Source: Agathobacter sp.
GTDB taxonomy: Bacteria > Bacillota > Clostridia > Lachnospirales > Lachnospiraceae
Direction: 5' to 3'
NCBI GenBank assembly: GCA_022767075.1
Contig: JALEPP010000144.1
Coordinates: 1 to 39,488 of the forward strand
Length of the DNA: 39,488 bases
The position numbers were made by a program, and so were the translations under genes. Below are positions 16,633 through 24,337 of this stretch, piece after piece (positions within the stretch are counted from its first letter, which is position 1; each line of letters starts with the position of its first letter). A model generated the notes under the pieces. It had not been told where the DNA came from. It saw only the letters and a list, made by a program, of their open reading frames with translations, and made no database searches.

Positions 16633-18419
16633 GAGGTTTCTGCAAATTGTGCCATATACAGATTGTAGTAAGCTCCCTTCTTTGCAAGAAGCTCCATTGG
16701 ACTACCCTGCTCCTTGATACCGCCCTCATCAATGACAAAAATGCGGTCTGCATTCTGTATCGTAGAAAGTCTGTGGGCAATAACAAAACTGGTGCGTCCC
16801 TTCAGCAACGCCTCTATACCCTTTTGTACCATCAATTCCGTATGGGTATCAATGCTTGAGGTTGCCTCATCCAGAATTAAAATCTTTGGCTCTGAAATCA
16901 TGGTTCTTGCAAATGCAATCAGCTGACGCTGGCCGATGGAAAGACCGGCTCCCTGTTCTTTTAGCTCCGTATCATACCCTTTTTCCATCTTCATAATGAA
17001 GTCATGGGCATCTACCGCTTTTGCAGCACGGATAATCTCCTCGTCGGTGGCATCCAGCTTGCCGTAGGCAATATTTTCTCTCACGGTTCCGTGGAAGATA
17101 AAGTTATCCTGCGTCATGACTCCCATCTGTTTTCTCAGAGAGTTCATAGTTACCTTCTTCAGGTCGTATCCATCAATGGTAATGTTTCCCTTTTGGATAT
17201 CATAGAATCTGCTGATCAGGTTTACAATGGTCGTCTTTCCTGCTCCGGTAGGTCCCACTAAGGCAATGGTCTCTCCCGGTTTAGCTGTAAAGCTGACATT
17301 CTCCAGAACCTTAGTCTCACTCTCTGTTCCTTCATCATAGGTAAAGGAAACGTTCTGAAAGCTTACTGTTCCCTCGATATCAGGAAGCTCCACTGCATCC
17401 TGATCATCCACAAGGTCTGATTCGGTATCCAGAATATCGAATACTCGCTCTGCTGCCGAAAGGTTTGTAACCAGCTGATTGAAGAACGTGCTTAAGTTCA
17501 TAATCGGATTCCAGAACATACCGGTGTAGGTTCCAAATGCCACCAAAAGACCCAGAGTAATTTCAGGGGCACCAATCACCTTAACACCGATGAGATAGAG
17601 CATCATCATACCCATGCCCCAGGACATGTCAATAATAGGAAAGAACATGTCTGCCACACGGCAAGCATAGATGAAGCTGTCTCTATGCTCATTGGTCAAT
17701 TCTTCAAACTGGTTTCTGGTCTCCTCCTGAGCATTTAAGCTCTGTACCACACGCATTCCCGCAATACTCTCGTGTACGTATGCGTTTACGTTGGAGCCCT
17801 TTTTACGAACCACCTGCCAGCGGGAATGATTGCTTTTTTCTACCCAGTAGATTGCTGCCGCCATAAACGGAAGCGTCGTCATGGATGCCAGGGCCAGTCT
17901 CCAGTCCTTCATCAGCATAATCGCTACTACACCAATAATGGTAATGGTGTTTGGAATAATGTTGGTAACTGCCTTTGCCAATACATCCTTTAAGGAATTC
18001 ACATCTCCCATGATTCTCGCAAGAATCTTACCATTTGGTCTGCTGTCGAAAAAGCGGAAGGAAAGTGTCTGAATGTGCTCATACACTTCATTTCGAACCT
18101 TTAAGATAATGCTGTTGGAAATCTGTGACATTACATAGATTCGAACCTTAACCATGATTACATATAGTAGGTTAATCCCCAATGCAAAGACAACCAGCTT
18201 TACCAGACCATTAAAATCCCCGTCTGCTACATAGTGGTCAATTGCCTCCTCTATAAGAAGCGGGTTTATCAGGCTTACACCTACGGTTATGGCCATAGCT
18301 AAAAGTACAATAGCTACTTCCTTTTTGTAAAATCTAAGATATCCGAACAGTCTTGCTACAACCTTGCCGGTCTCTCCGGCTTTCATCTGTTCGTCTTCAC
18401 GGAAGGAGTTCACTGCCAT
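16629..18419 (-). CDS. Heterodimeric ABC exporter, second subunit (membrane plus ATPase)
   Basis: The N-terminal half is an exporter-type six-helix domain and the C-terminal half a nucleotide-binding domain. It has Walker A GPTGAGKTT, Walker B ILILDEATSSID with the catalytic Glu, but a non-standard signature LSIGQRQ instead of LSGGQ. Pairing this with the partner subunit, whose Walker B is degenerate, gives the asymmetric site arrangement of the BmrCD/LmrCD/TM287-288 class. Substrates are probably drugs or lipophilic compounds; this is inference. The ATG at 18419 directly abuts the partner's stop codon and has AAAGGAGG upstream. The length is 596 residues. Confidence 0.9.
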   Translation of the reverse strand: MAVNSFREDEQMKAGETGKVVARLFGYLRFYKKEVAIVLLAMAITVGVSLINPLLIEEAIDHYVADGDFNGLVKLVVFALGINLLYVIMVKVRIYVMSQISNSIILKVRNEVYEHIQTLSFRFFDSRPNGKILARIMGDVNSLKDVLAKAVTNIIPNTITIIGVVAIMLMKDWRLALASMTTLPFMAAAIYWVEKSNHSRWQVVRKKGSNVNAYVHESIAGMRVVQSLNAQEETRNQFEELTNEHRDSFIYACRVADMFFPIIDMSWGMGMMMLYLIGVKVIGAPEITLGLLVAFGTYTGMFWNPIMNLSTFFNQLVTNLSAAERVFDILDTESDLVDDQDAVELPDIEGTVSFQNVSFTYDEGTESETKVLENVSFTAKPGETIALVGPTGAGKTTIVNLISRFYDIQKGNITIDGYDLKKVTMNSLRKQMGVMTQDNFIFHGTVRENIAYGKLDATDEEIIRAAKAVDAHDFIMKMEKGYDTELKEQGAGLSIGQRQLIAFARTMISEPKILILDEATSSIDTHTELMVQKGIEALLKGRTSFVIAHRLSTIQNADRIFVIDEGGIKEQGSPMELLAKKGAYYNLYMAQFAETS

Positions 18420-20147
18420 TTATACCACCTCCTTTGTAAGTTCCGGGTACTGCGCCATGTAGGTCTCATAGTAAAGCCCCTTCTTTGCAAGAAGCTCCTG
18501 GTGTGTTCCACGCTCAGCCACCCGTCCATTCTGTAAGTAAATAATCTCGTCTGCACTGCGCACCGCTGAGATTCGGTGTGCAATGATAATTTTAGAGGAT
18601 TCTGTAATGCTTCTAAGCACCTTTTGAATCTCCTGCTCTGTCTCCATATCAAGAGCGGAGGTGGAATCATCAAATACCAGCACAGGGCTCTTTTTGGCCA
18701 GAGCTCTTGCAATACTGATTCGCTGCTTCTGTCCTCCTGAAAGTCCTACGCCCTTTTCACCGATGACAGTCTCATACTGTTCTTCCATCTCCTCGATGAA
18801 GCCGCTTGCCTGAGCCATTTTCGCCGACATACGAACGAGCTCCGGATCCATCTCCTGACGTTTTCCCATCATAATGTTCTCTGCAATGGTATCAGAGAAC
18901 AGGAACACATCCTGCATAACTACCGCACAGCAGGTACGAACCTGTGCCAAAGGAAGCTTTTTGATATCCACTCCGTCAATGGTAATCTCTCCTGATGTAG
19001 GGTCATAGAATCTCTGCAACAGGTTGATGATGGAGGTCTTTCCGGATCCCGTCGCCCCCATGATTCCAAGGGTCTTTCCCCTCTCCAGTTCAAAGCTGAT
19101 ATCCTTTAAAATCTGGTGTCCTTCCAGAGATAAATCCACATGTGAAAACTCAATATCTCCGTGAAGGGAAGGGATTCTGCGGGCGTTTTCTTTCTCTGTG
19201 AGAGTGGTCTCCTCATTGAAAATTGCTTTAATTTTCTTGTAGGAGGCAATGGATGAGGAAAGCTCATTTGCAAGCTCAGCAAGCATATCCAGGGGCCAGG
19301 TACAGTTGCTTGAATACTCTACATAGGCAACCAGAGAGCCCAGGTCCATCTGTCCTTGAATAACACGGAGTCCTCCAATCATAGCACATACAACAGGGAG
19401 CACCGCTCCAATAAAATGATAGATTGGATAGAACTGAGACAATACCTTTGCCTGCTCCATATTAAGGTCACAGTACTTTTTATTATGCTTACGGAACTTC
19501 TCGATTTCAAAGCGCTCTCTTGCAAAAGCTTTCACAGTACGAACTCCCGCAAGGTTTTCCTCTGCGATGGTAGTAAGCTCTGCGTTCTCCTCACTGATGT
19601 CAGAGTAAACCTTTACAAATTTTTTCTCTAAGTAAAAACTCAATGCTCCTCCAAATACCATGACACCAAATGGCAAAATGGTCAAAAGTGGATCCAGCAT
19701 AAACATACAATAGATAACGGACACCATGTAGAATGCAATCTGAACAATCAACATCCCTGTCATACCAAAGGCATCCTTTACTTTGTCTACATCATCCTTT
19801 ACACGAGCCATAAGCTCACCGGTATTGGTGTTATCAAAATAGTCCATGGATAAAGACTGAATATGACGATATAGATCATGGCGAAGATTATTTCCAATCA
19901 TCTGGCTGTTTTTGTCAAAGGTGAATTCCTTCCAGTATCCTGCAAAGGCTCTACCAATACCAATGACCACAAGAGCCACCAAAAGCCATCCAAATCTATG
20001 GAAATCTCCCGCTACAAACACTTCGTTTACAATCAGCTTTGACACCTGTGGCGACAGCATTTCCAGCCCAATGGCCGTAAATAGACAAACGACTGCAAAC
20101 AAATAGCTCTTCCAGTACGGAACAACATAACTACTTAACTTTTTCAA
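18420..20147 (-). CDS. Heterodimeric ABC exporter, first subunit with degenerate ATP site
   Basis: An exporter-type transmembrane domain is followed by an ATPase domain. Walker A is GATGSGKTS and the signature is the canonical LSGGQKQRISIARAL. Walker B reads VLVFDDSTSALD, with Asp where the catalytic Glu should be. This marks the non-hydrolysing site expected in one half of a heterodimer. The likely start is a TTG at 20147 with AAAGGAGG eight bases upstream (575 residues); an in-frame ATG at 20192 has a poorly spaced site. It is preceded by a leader ORF and terminator that probably control both genes. Confidence 0.88.
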   Translation of the reverse strand: MKKLSSYVVPYWKSYLFAVVCLFTAIGLEMLSPQVSKLIVNEVFVAGDFHRFGWLLVALVVIGIGRAFAGYWKEFTFDKNSQMIGNNLRHDLYRHIQSLSMDYFDNTNTGELMARVKDDVDKVKDAFGMTGMLIVQIAFYMVSVIYCMFMLDPLLTILPFGVMVFGGALSFYLEKKFVKVYSDISEENAELTTIAEENLAGVRTVKAFARERFEIEKFRKHNKKYCDLNMEQAKVLSQFYPIYHFIGAVLPVVCAMIGGLRVIQGQMDLGSLVAYVEYSSNCTWPLDMLAELANELSSSIASYKKIKAIFNEETTLTEKENARRIPSLHGDIEFSHVDLSLEGHQILKDISFELERGKTLGIMGATGSGKTSIINLLQRFYDPTSGEITIDGVDIKKLPLAQVRTCCAVVMQDVFLFSDTIAENIMMGKRQEMDPELVRMSAKMAQASGFIEEMEEQYETVIGEKGVGLSGGQKQRISIARALAKKSPVLVFDDSTSALDMETEQEIQKVLRSITESSKIIIAHRISAVRSADEIIYLQNGRVAERGTHQELLAKKGLYYETYMAQYPELTKEVV

Positions 20148-20241
20148 AACTAGTCCTCCTTTCAAGCTTTTCCCCGTTTTCGAGTCCCTCATACTCCGCG
20201 ATTTTCTTCGCGACCCTCAAAACATCACTGCTTCTATGGGC

Positions 20242-20274
20242 AAAAAGAAAAGCCAAGGCAATTGTGCCTTGGCT
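20242..20274 (-). terminator. Attenuator terminator in the exporter leader
   Basis: A perfect 10-bp stem, AGCCAAGGCA with TGCCTTGGCT, has a 4-base loop and is followed on the minus strand by TTTTCTTTTTG. It lies between the leader ORF and the exporter genes, about 95 bases before the first start codon, so it must be bypassed for their expression. Bases 20258-20268 can instead pair with the leader ORF segment 20362-20372. Confidence 0.88.
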
Positions 20275-20328
20275 CATAAATCGCTTTCATCTGTTAATAA
20301 GATAACAAAACGCAAAAAAACATCCTGC

Positions 20329-20427
20329 CTATCCCTCTGATGGACTCGAAATCGAGGTAACAACACAATTGCATTTCAAAAATTTCACATTATGATACTG
20401 TTTCACGACATTAATCATGTTAGTCAT
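20329..20427 (-). CDS. 32-codon leader peptide of the ABC exporter operon
   Basis: The small ORF starts at an ATG at 20425-20427, with GTGAGGT about nine bases upstream, and ends at a TAG (20329-20331). It begins MTNMINVVKQYHNVKF and continues LKCNCVVTSISSPSEG. It sits between a near-consensus promoter and an intrinsic terminator, directly upstream of a heterodimeric exporter. This matches bmrB of Bacillus subtilis, whose translation controls bmrCD by ribosome-mediated attenuation. No homology to BmrB is claimed. The codons for CNCV contain the stretch that can pair with the terminator, which supports a regulatory rather than a protein role. Confidence 0.7.
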   Translation of the reverse strand: MTNMINVVKQYHNVKFLKCNCVVTSISSPSEG

Positions 20428-20485
20428 AGTTTATTACCTCACTTTCTTAAATATTTTGTCGGTTGACTAATCCGACGATAAGTAC

Positions 20486-20514
20486 ATCTAATCACACTTG
20501 CCATTTATTGTCAA
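20486..20514 (-). promoter_or_regulatory. SigA-type promoter of the exporter leader
   Basis: A consensus TTGACA (20509-20514), a 17-base spacer and TTAGAT (20486-20491) on the minus strand. Transcription should start near 20479. The first transcribed bases can form a small hairpin, GTCGG with CCGAC (20458-20475). Confidence 0.75.
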
Positions 20515-20577
20515 CACTTCTTATAAATAAATTTATCTTCTAGTGGCAACAATAGATTCTGTAAGGAGGTGAAAGAC

Positions 20578-20775
20578 ATGACAAACAACACTAATTCAAA
20601 GTCTTCTTCAGAATCAAAAGCAGCTTTAAAACGTTTTAAAGAAGAAGTAGCCAGTGAAATCGGAGTCCCTTTAAAGGAAGGTTACAACGGAGATCTTACT
20701 TCAAAGCAGGCAGGCTCCATTGGCGGCGAGATGGTCAAACAGATGATCAAGAGACAGGAGGAGCAGATGCAGTAA
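20578..20775 (+). CDS. Small acid-soluble spore protein, alpha/beta type
   Basis: SASPs coat spore DNA and protect it from UV and other damage, and are degraded at germination. The 65-residue protein has the germination-protease region FKEEVASEIGVPL and the conserved C-terminal block GDLTSKQAGSIGGEMVKQMI. The ATG at 20578 is eight bases after AAGGAGG; an in-frame GTG at 20569 overlaps that site and is rejected. The N-terminus is Asn/Ser-rich. A forespore (SigG) promoter is expected, but only a weak CAATAGA-like -10 is visible at about 20550. Confidence 0.93.
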   Translation: MTNNTNSKSSSESKAALKRFKEEVASEIGVPLKEGYNGDLTSKQAGSIGGEMVKQMIKRQEEQMQ

Positions 20776-20827
20776 CATTTCCTGATCTTTGATCAGTAAT
20801 CTGCATTCATGCACGCAATCTTCCAAA

Positions 20828-20876
20828 AAAAGAACGGAAAGGATGCCCCTTTTTGGTGTATCCTTTCCGTTCTTTT
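20828..20876. terminator. Bidirectional terminator between the SASP and DJ-1 genes
   Basis: Two perfect 17-base arms (20828-20844 and 20860-20876, core AGAACGGAAAGGAT) are flanked by A and T runs, so they can end transcription in both directions. The right arm covers the last bases of the convergent DJ-1 gene. Confidence 0.9.
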
Positions 20877-21426
20877 ATCCTTTATACAACAGCGACTTTC
20901 TCATTTCCTGAGCCGCTTCCTTACCCTTTCCATATGCCAGAATCTCAAGTGCAAAATTGGTGGCAGTACCCATGGCTCTGCTGGTAATCACATTGCCATC
21001 AACTACAACCGGCTCTTCCATCCATTCTGCTCCAAGAAGCTTGTCCTCAAATCCCGGATGGCAGGTCGCTTTCTTTCCCTCCAGTAAGCCTGCTTCTCCA
21101 AACACGCTTGGGGCTGCACAGATTGCTGCAATAAGCTTCCCTTCTTCCTTAAACTCACCAATTATCTTCTGTACTCTCTCATCATCTCTCAGGTTGTAGG
21201 TGCCCGGAAGTCCTCCCGGCAATACCACTCCATCAAATTCCTCCGGGTTCATCTCCGATACATCCATATCGGTCAGGAAGGTAATTTTGTGGGATCCCTC
21301 CACCTGCTTCTTTCCGTTGATGGAAATCATCTGAATCTCAACTCCGGCTCTTCTTAACACATCCACTACCGTAAGTCCTTCAATTTCCTCGCATCCATCT
21401 GCCATAAAAATTCCAATTTTCTTCAT
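20875..21426 (-). CDS. DJ-1/PfpI family protein
   Basis: The 183-residue protein is a complete DJ-1/ThiJ/PfpI domain. It starts MKKIGIFMADGCEEIE, with the conserved acidic residue near the N-terminus, and carries the nucleophile-elbow cysteine in LIAAICAAPSVFGEAGLL. Family members include glyoxalase III, deglycase-like and chaperone proteins; sequence alone does not decide the activity. It is the last gene of a run with the CYTH, DUF1653 and two unknown genes, 12 bases after the CYTH gene. AGAGGT precedes the ATG. Confidence 0.9.
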   Translation of the reverse strand: MKKIGIFMADGCEEIEGLTVVDVLRRAGVEIQMISINGKKQVEGSHKITFLTDMDVSEMNPEEFDGVVLPGGLPGTYNLRDDERVQKIIGEFKEEGKLIAAICAAPSVFGEAGLLEGKKATCHPGFEDKLLGAEWMEEPVVVDGNVITSRAMGTATNFALEILAYGKGKEAAQEMRKSLLYKG

Positions 21427-21438
21427 TGCATCTACCTC

Positions 21439-21900
21439 TTATTCTTTTCTCTGACTCAATACACTGTTGTGATATTTGTTGGAAAATGTCACATCCTCCC
21501 CGAACCATTCCGGTGGCACAAACTCATTGGCGTCCTTTTCGTCCTTGAATTCCACCTCCACCAGGCGAAGTGGTGTAAGCCTTCCTTTAAAAATATCAAG
21601 CTCTGCCGTATATCCACCTTCCACAGGAATCTCGTATCTTACCTTCTCGATTAAAATACCATCGATTTTGGGAAGCATGTGTTCAAACGCCTGCTGAGTA
21701 AGGGGAAGATTGTACTCCTCTCTCACCATGAGCCCTTTACCCTTGTAGGTAAGATAATACTCGTCGTCACTCTTTCGGATACGGACTACCGGATCTGTGT
21801 TTAAATATCCCTGTGCCATATGCCTGCAAGGATACTTTTCATAATCCCTTGGCAGCTCCTTTACCAGATATTTCTTTTCAATCTCAAAGCTCTTGGCCAT
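21439..21900 (-). CDS. CYTH-domain protein (triphosphate tunnel metalloenzyme)
   Basis: The N-terminal ExExK motif (FEIEKKYLV) defines the CYTH family. Basic and acidic tunnel residues follow on successive strands: VRIRKSDDEYYLTYKGKG, EKVRYEIP, ELDIFKG and LVEVEFKDEKDANEFVPP. Members hydrolyse tripolyphosphate or thiamine triphosphate, or act as class IV adenylate cyclases. A short, stand-alone bacterial form of 153 residues more often has triphosphatase activity. It lies 15 bases after the DUF1653 gene. Confidence 0.88.
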   Translation of the reverse strand: MAKSFEIEKKYLVKELPRDYEKYPCRHMAQGYLNTDPVVRIRKSDDEYYLTYKGKGLMVREEYNLPLTQQAFEHMLPKIDGILIEKVRYEIPVEGGYTAELDIFKGRLTPLRLVEVEFKDEKDANEFVPPEWFGEDVTFSNKYHNSVLSQRKE

Positions 21901-21915
21901 CTTTTCCTCCCAATA

Positions 21916-22506
21916 CTAGCGTAATCTGTTGGCAAACTCGTACTGCTGTCTGGTTCGAATCACCTGCTTCAAATCGTCATAACGCCTGCTTAATTCCCCT
22001 TCCGGAATCACAGTATCGATGGTTACCGCCATAGTATCTATCATCTGATCGGTAATATCCTCCCGAAGGGAAACCAAAATGTTGTATTTTTTTTCAAAAT
22101 CATCTGTATCCAAAAACTCCATCAAAAGCGGATGAATTCCGGAGACGTCTGCAGCCTCTTCCAAAGCTTCTTTCACATCCGATGCTTCTGACTCTTGCGG
22201 CTTCCCTGTAACCGGCCACTGAGGACCTAAAAATCCCGCATCCTCCTCCGGGTAGGAACGATGTTCCCTTTCATCAATCTCCACTCTGGTAAAACGGTAT
22301 TTCTGTTGTACCCCCGGGTATTTTTCATGATCTACAGGACTAAGGAACATATCCAACGGCCGCACATAGGTATCATAGGTTCCATACAAAGCCTGATACA
22401 CAACCATTGGCTCCTTAGTCTCCGAATGATACGCAATGCCCTTTACCTGATATAACTTGTTTTTGAAATGGCAATACAAGCTGCCTTGCACTAACTGTCT
22501 TTGCAT
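21916..22506 (-). CDS. DUF1653-containing protein
   Basis: Residues 1 to about 75 form a DUF1653 domain: GSLYCHFKNKLYQVKGIAYH, then EPMVVYQALYGTYDTYVRPL and an SPVDHEKYP-like end. The family's function is unknown. The C-terminal 110 or so residues are an acidic, helical extension (EEAADVSGIHPLLMEFLDTD) that resembles nothing I can name. It belongs to the run of five short-spaced minus-strand genes ending at DJ-1. Confidence 0.8.
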   Translation of the reverse strand: MQRQLVQGSLYCHFKNKLYQVKGIAYHSETKEPMVVYQALYGTYDTYVRPLDMFLSPVDHEKYPGVQQKYRFTRVEIDEREHRSYPEEDAGFLGPQWPVTGKPQESEASDVKEALEEAADVSGIHPLLMEFLDTDDFEKKYNILVSLREDITDQMIDTMAVTIDTVIPEGELSRRYDDLKQVIRTRQQYEFANRLR

Positions 22507-22551
22507 AATTGATTCCTCAGTTCCTACTTCCTATTATTTCCATCAAGTGGA

Positions 22552-23061
22552 TTACATCTGATAACTGTTCAGCAATTCAATGGCTTCTCCCAGAAAATCT
22601 CTTTCAAACTCCATGTTGCCGGAGTAGCCACAGATCATAAGATCCTGAATTTCCCCTAAAATACTTTCGCTGTCCCCGTGTAGCTCGCAGTCCGGCTCGT
22701 GCAAATCATCCTCTGCGTATTTGTCGGTATTGCGATTGGCCCGCACCAGGATATCGTCTGCCTTTTCTTTGACCAGGCGTTCCTGAATCGGATTCACATT
22801 ATTGAGATGCTTTGTCTCAGCCTTCTTTGTATCAGCCTTCTTCTCCGTCATCATGACAGATCCACTGCCGGTCATATCCACCGTCCGGGTTTCCTGATTT
22901 ACGGATAGCATCACAGGATTATTCATCGGATTATTGATCGGTCTGTTCACCGGTTCCTGTGGTGTCCTGCTTTGCATACTCTTTCTGGTCTGTTCCTGAT
23001 TCTTCTTTGCAACCTTTAATAAAATGATCACAATCACAAGAAATGGTATTAATGCACCCAT
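22552..23061 (-). CDS. Membrane-anchored hypothetical protein
   Basis: The 169-residue protein begins with one hydrophobic helix (ALIPFLVIVIILLKVA) followed by a basic Lys/Gln/Arg stretch, so it is probably N-in anchored with a cytoplasmic tail. Residues 33-50 are Pro/Asn-rich (NRPINNPMNNPV). The C-terminal third is acidic, with two Cys (PDCELHGDSE and MICGYSGNMEFERDFLGEAI). GGAGAGAGCT precedes the ATG. I do not recognise the family. Confidence 0.7.
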   Translation of the reverse strand: MGALIPFLVIVIILLKVAKKNQEQTRKSMQSRTPQEPVNRPINNPMNNPVMLSVNQETRTVDMTGSGSVMMTEKKADTKKAETKHLNNVNPIQERLVKEKADDILVRANRNTDKYAEDDLHEPDCELHGDSESILGEIQDLMICGYSGNMEFERDFLGEAIELLNSYQM

Positions 23062-23097
23062 AGCTCTCTCCTTTTCCCTGTTATTATATTGAATTTC

Positions 23098-23859
23098 CTA
23101 ACGAACCTCTTTTAATAATACGCTGACTCTCTCTCCCACAGTACTGTCAACATCCAACTCCCAGATTCCTAAAGCCTCCTGCTTTTTGGCTGCTCCAAAG
23201 CCTGTGATTCCGAGCTCCAGCATTTCTCCAGCCCTCTCACCTTCCGCAATCAGGATGCGTTCAATGGGTTCATAAAAATCAGAAAGATACACCTGTTGCA
23301 GATGCTGCAATTTATCCTGGTAGGGAAGCTCCTTCAGATTTTTCACCTTGCCATAAGTATACTGATAGGCCAGATGATTGAGATTGGGTCTTCTGCGCCC
23401 CTTGATTTCCCGTATCATAGCGAGCAGGTTCTCCACCTCACTCAAAAGCATAATCCGTCTGGAAGCCTCTCCCTGAAAGGTATTGCTCTCAGATACAATG
23501 CACTGATAGATGCTATGGTATTCACTATTCTCCTCATCCACCAGAAAATCATGTGTCTGCCTTCCAAGTCGCTGCTTCAACTGTTTTCCCAGTTCATGGA
23601 CTCTGTTCCTCTGCTCCTTATCCCATGCGCTCTCATCCTTAGATGCGTATTCCTTCAGAAGTGCTTCAAGTTCAACCAAAAGCTGCTCCACCTCCAAGAG
23701 GCTGCTTTTGGCGTGGGTATAACTGTCATAGGTGCCATTCATCTGTTTCGACACCCTTTCGTAATCCTTTACCCATGCCTTAAACCCATCGGGATTCACA
23801 GCAGTAACAGATACCGCCTTTTTTATTTCTTTTAACGTCTCAGAAAAACTAAATAGCAT
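23098..23859 (-). CDS. Helical hypothetical protein
   Basis: The ATG at 23859 (AAAGGAAG eight bases upstream) gives 253 residues. The N-terminal two thirds look helical with heptad-like spacing (LLEVEQLLVELEALLKEYAS, RVHELGKQLKQRLGRQTHDF, LSEVENLLAMIREIKGRRR), so a helical bundle or coiled coil is likely. No signal peptide or catalytic motif is visible. The C-terminus ends in beta-like segments (ALGIWELDVDSTVGERVSVLL). I do not recognise it. It is the first gene of the five-gene run. Confidence 0.7.
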   Translation of the reverse strand: MLFSFSETLKEIKKAVSVTAVNPDGFKAWVKDYERVSKQMNGTYDSYTHAKSSLLEVEQLLVELEALLKEYASKDESAWDKEQRNRVHELGKQLKQRLGRQTHDFLVDEENSEYHSIYQCIVSESNTFQGEASRRIMLLSEVENLLAMIREIKGRRRPNLNHLAYQYTYGKVKNLKELPYQDKLQHLQQVYLSDFYEPIERILIAEGERAGEMLELGITGFGAAKKQEALGIWELDVDSTVGERVSVLLKEVR

Positions 23860-23890
23860 AACCAAAGCTTCCTTTACCTGTTATGAGTTT

Positions 23891-23919
23891 ATTCTAGCAC
23901 AACGGTGGATTTCAGTCCA
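23891..23919 (-). promoter_or_regulatory. Candidate promoter of the five-gene run
   Basis: On the minus strand TGGACT (23914-23919), a 17-base spacer and TAGAAT (23891-23896) with an upstream TGC. The -35 box is part of a small hairpin (GTGGA and TCCAC). Confidence 0.45.
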
Positions 23920-23951
23920 CGAAAAAGGACACCTGAAAATAAAACCATTGG

Positions 23952-23980
23952 TTGAAACATTCCTTCCCCCTTGCTAAAAT
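23952..23980 (+). promoter_or_regulatory. SigA-type promoter of the plus-strand gene at 24015
   Basis: TTGAAA (23952-23957), a 17-base spacer and TAAAAT (23975-23980). The start codon is 35 bases downstream with AAAGGAGG between. Confidence 0.7.
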
Positions 23981-24014
23981 GTAAAGTAACACAATACCCC
24001 CAAAGGAGGAACCC

Positions 24015-24311
24015 ATGCTTTCTACCGATGATTTGCTGAACCTGGAATATTACAAGAAGGATACCTTTAGCGGCTGGATCAATGGTATGAGATTTCTGGT
24101 CAAAAAGGAATCCCAAGAAGATACAGGCGACAGCTTCCACGCCTGGCTATGGCCGGGACCGTTTATCTTCGACTTGACGGAAGATGAGAAAAAAATCGAT
24201 TTCACAGCCCCTTTCACCGAGGAAGGAAAGGCTCAGGTGGTAGACTGGATAAACGAACAGTACAAGACCAGGGGAGACCTCTGGAATCAAGAAAAGAAGG
24301 TTCTCCTGTAG
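24015..24311 (+). CDS. Small conserved hypothetical protein
   Basis: The 98-residue protein is acidic and aromatic-rich with no membrane segment. Recognisable blocks are YYKKDTFSGWINGMRFLVKK, HAWLWPGPFIFDLTEDEK and FTEEGKAQVVDWINEQY. The last two look like a family I have seen annotated only as hypothetical in Lachnospiraceae. It has its own promoter and AAAGGAGG before the ATG, so it is very likely expressed. Its stop codon lies in the loop of the hairpin at 24297-24321. Confidence 0.8.
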   Translation: MLSTDDLLNLEYYKKDTFSGWINGMRFLVKKESQEDTGDSFHAWLWPGPFIFDLTEDEKKIDFTAPFTEEGKAQVVDWINEQYKTRGDLWNQEKKVLL

Positions 24312-24321
24312 GGAGAACCTT
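24291..24321 (-). terminator. Terminator of the flavoprotein gene, overlapping the convergent gene end
   Basis: AAGGTTCTCC (24297-24306) pairs with the GGAGAACCTT ending at 24321. On the minus strand the stem is followed by CTTTTCTTG, so it best serves the gene ending at 24338. On the plus strand the tail has no T-run. Confidence 0.65.
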
Positions 24322-24337
24322 AAGACGCATATTTTAC

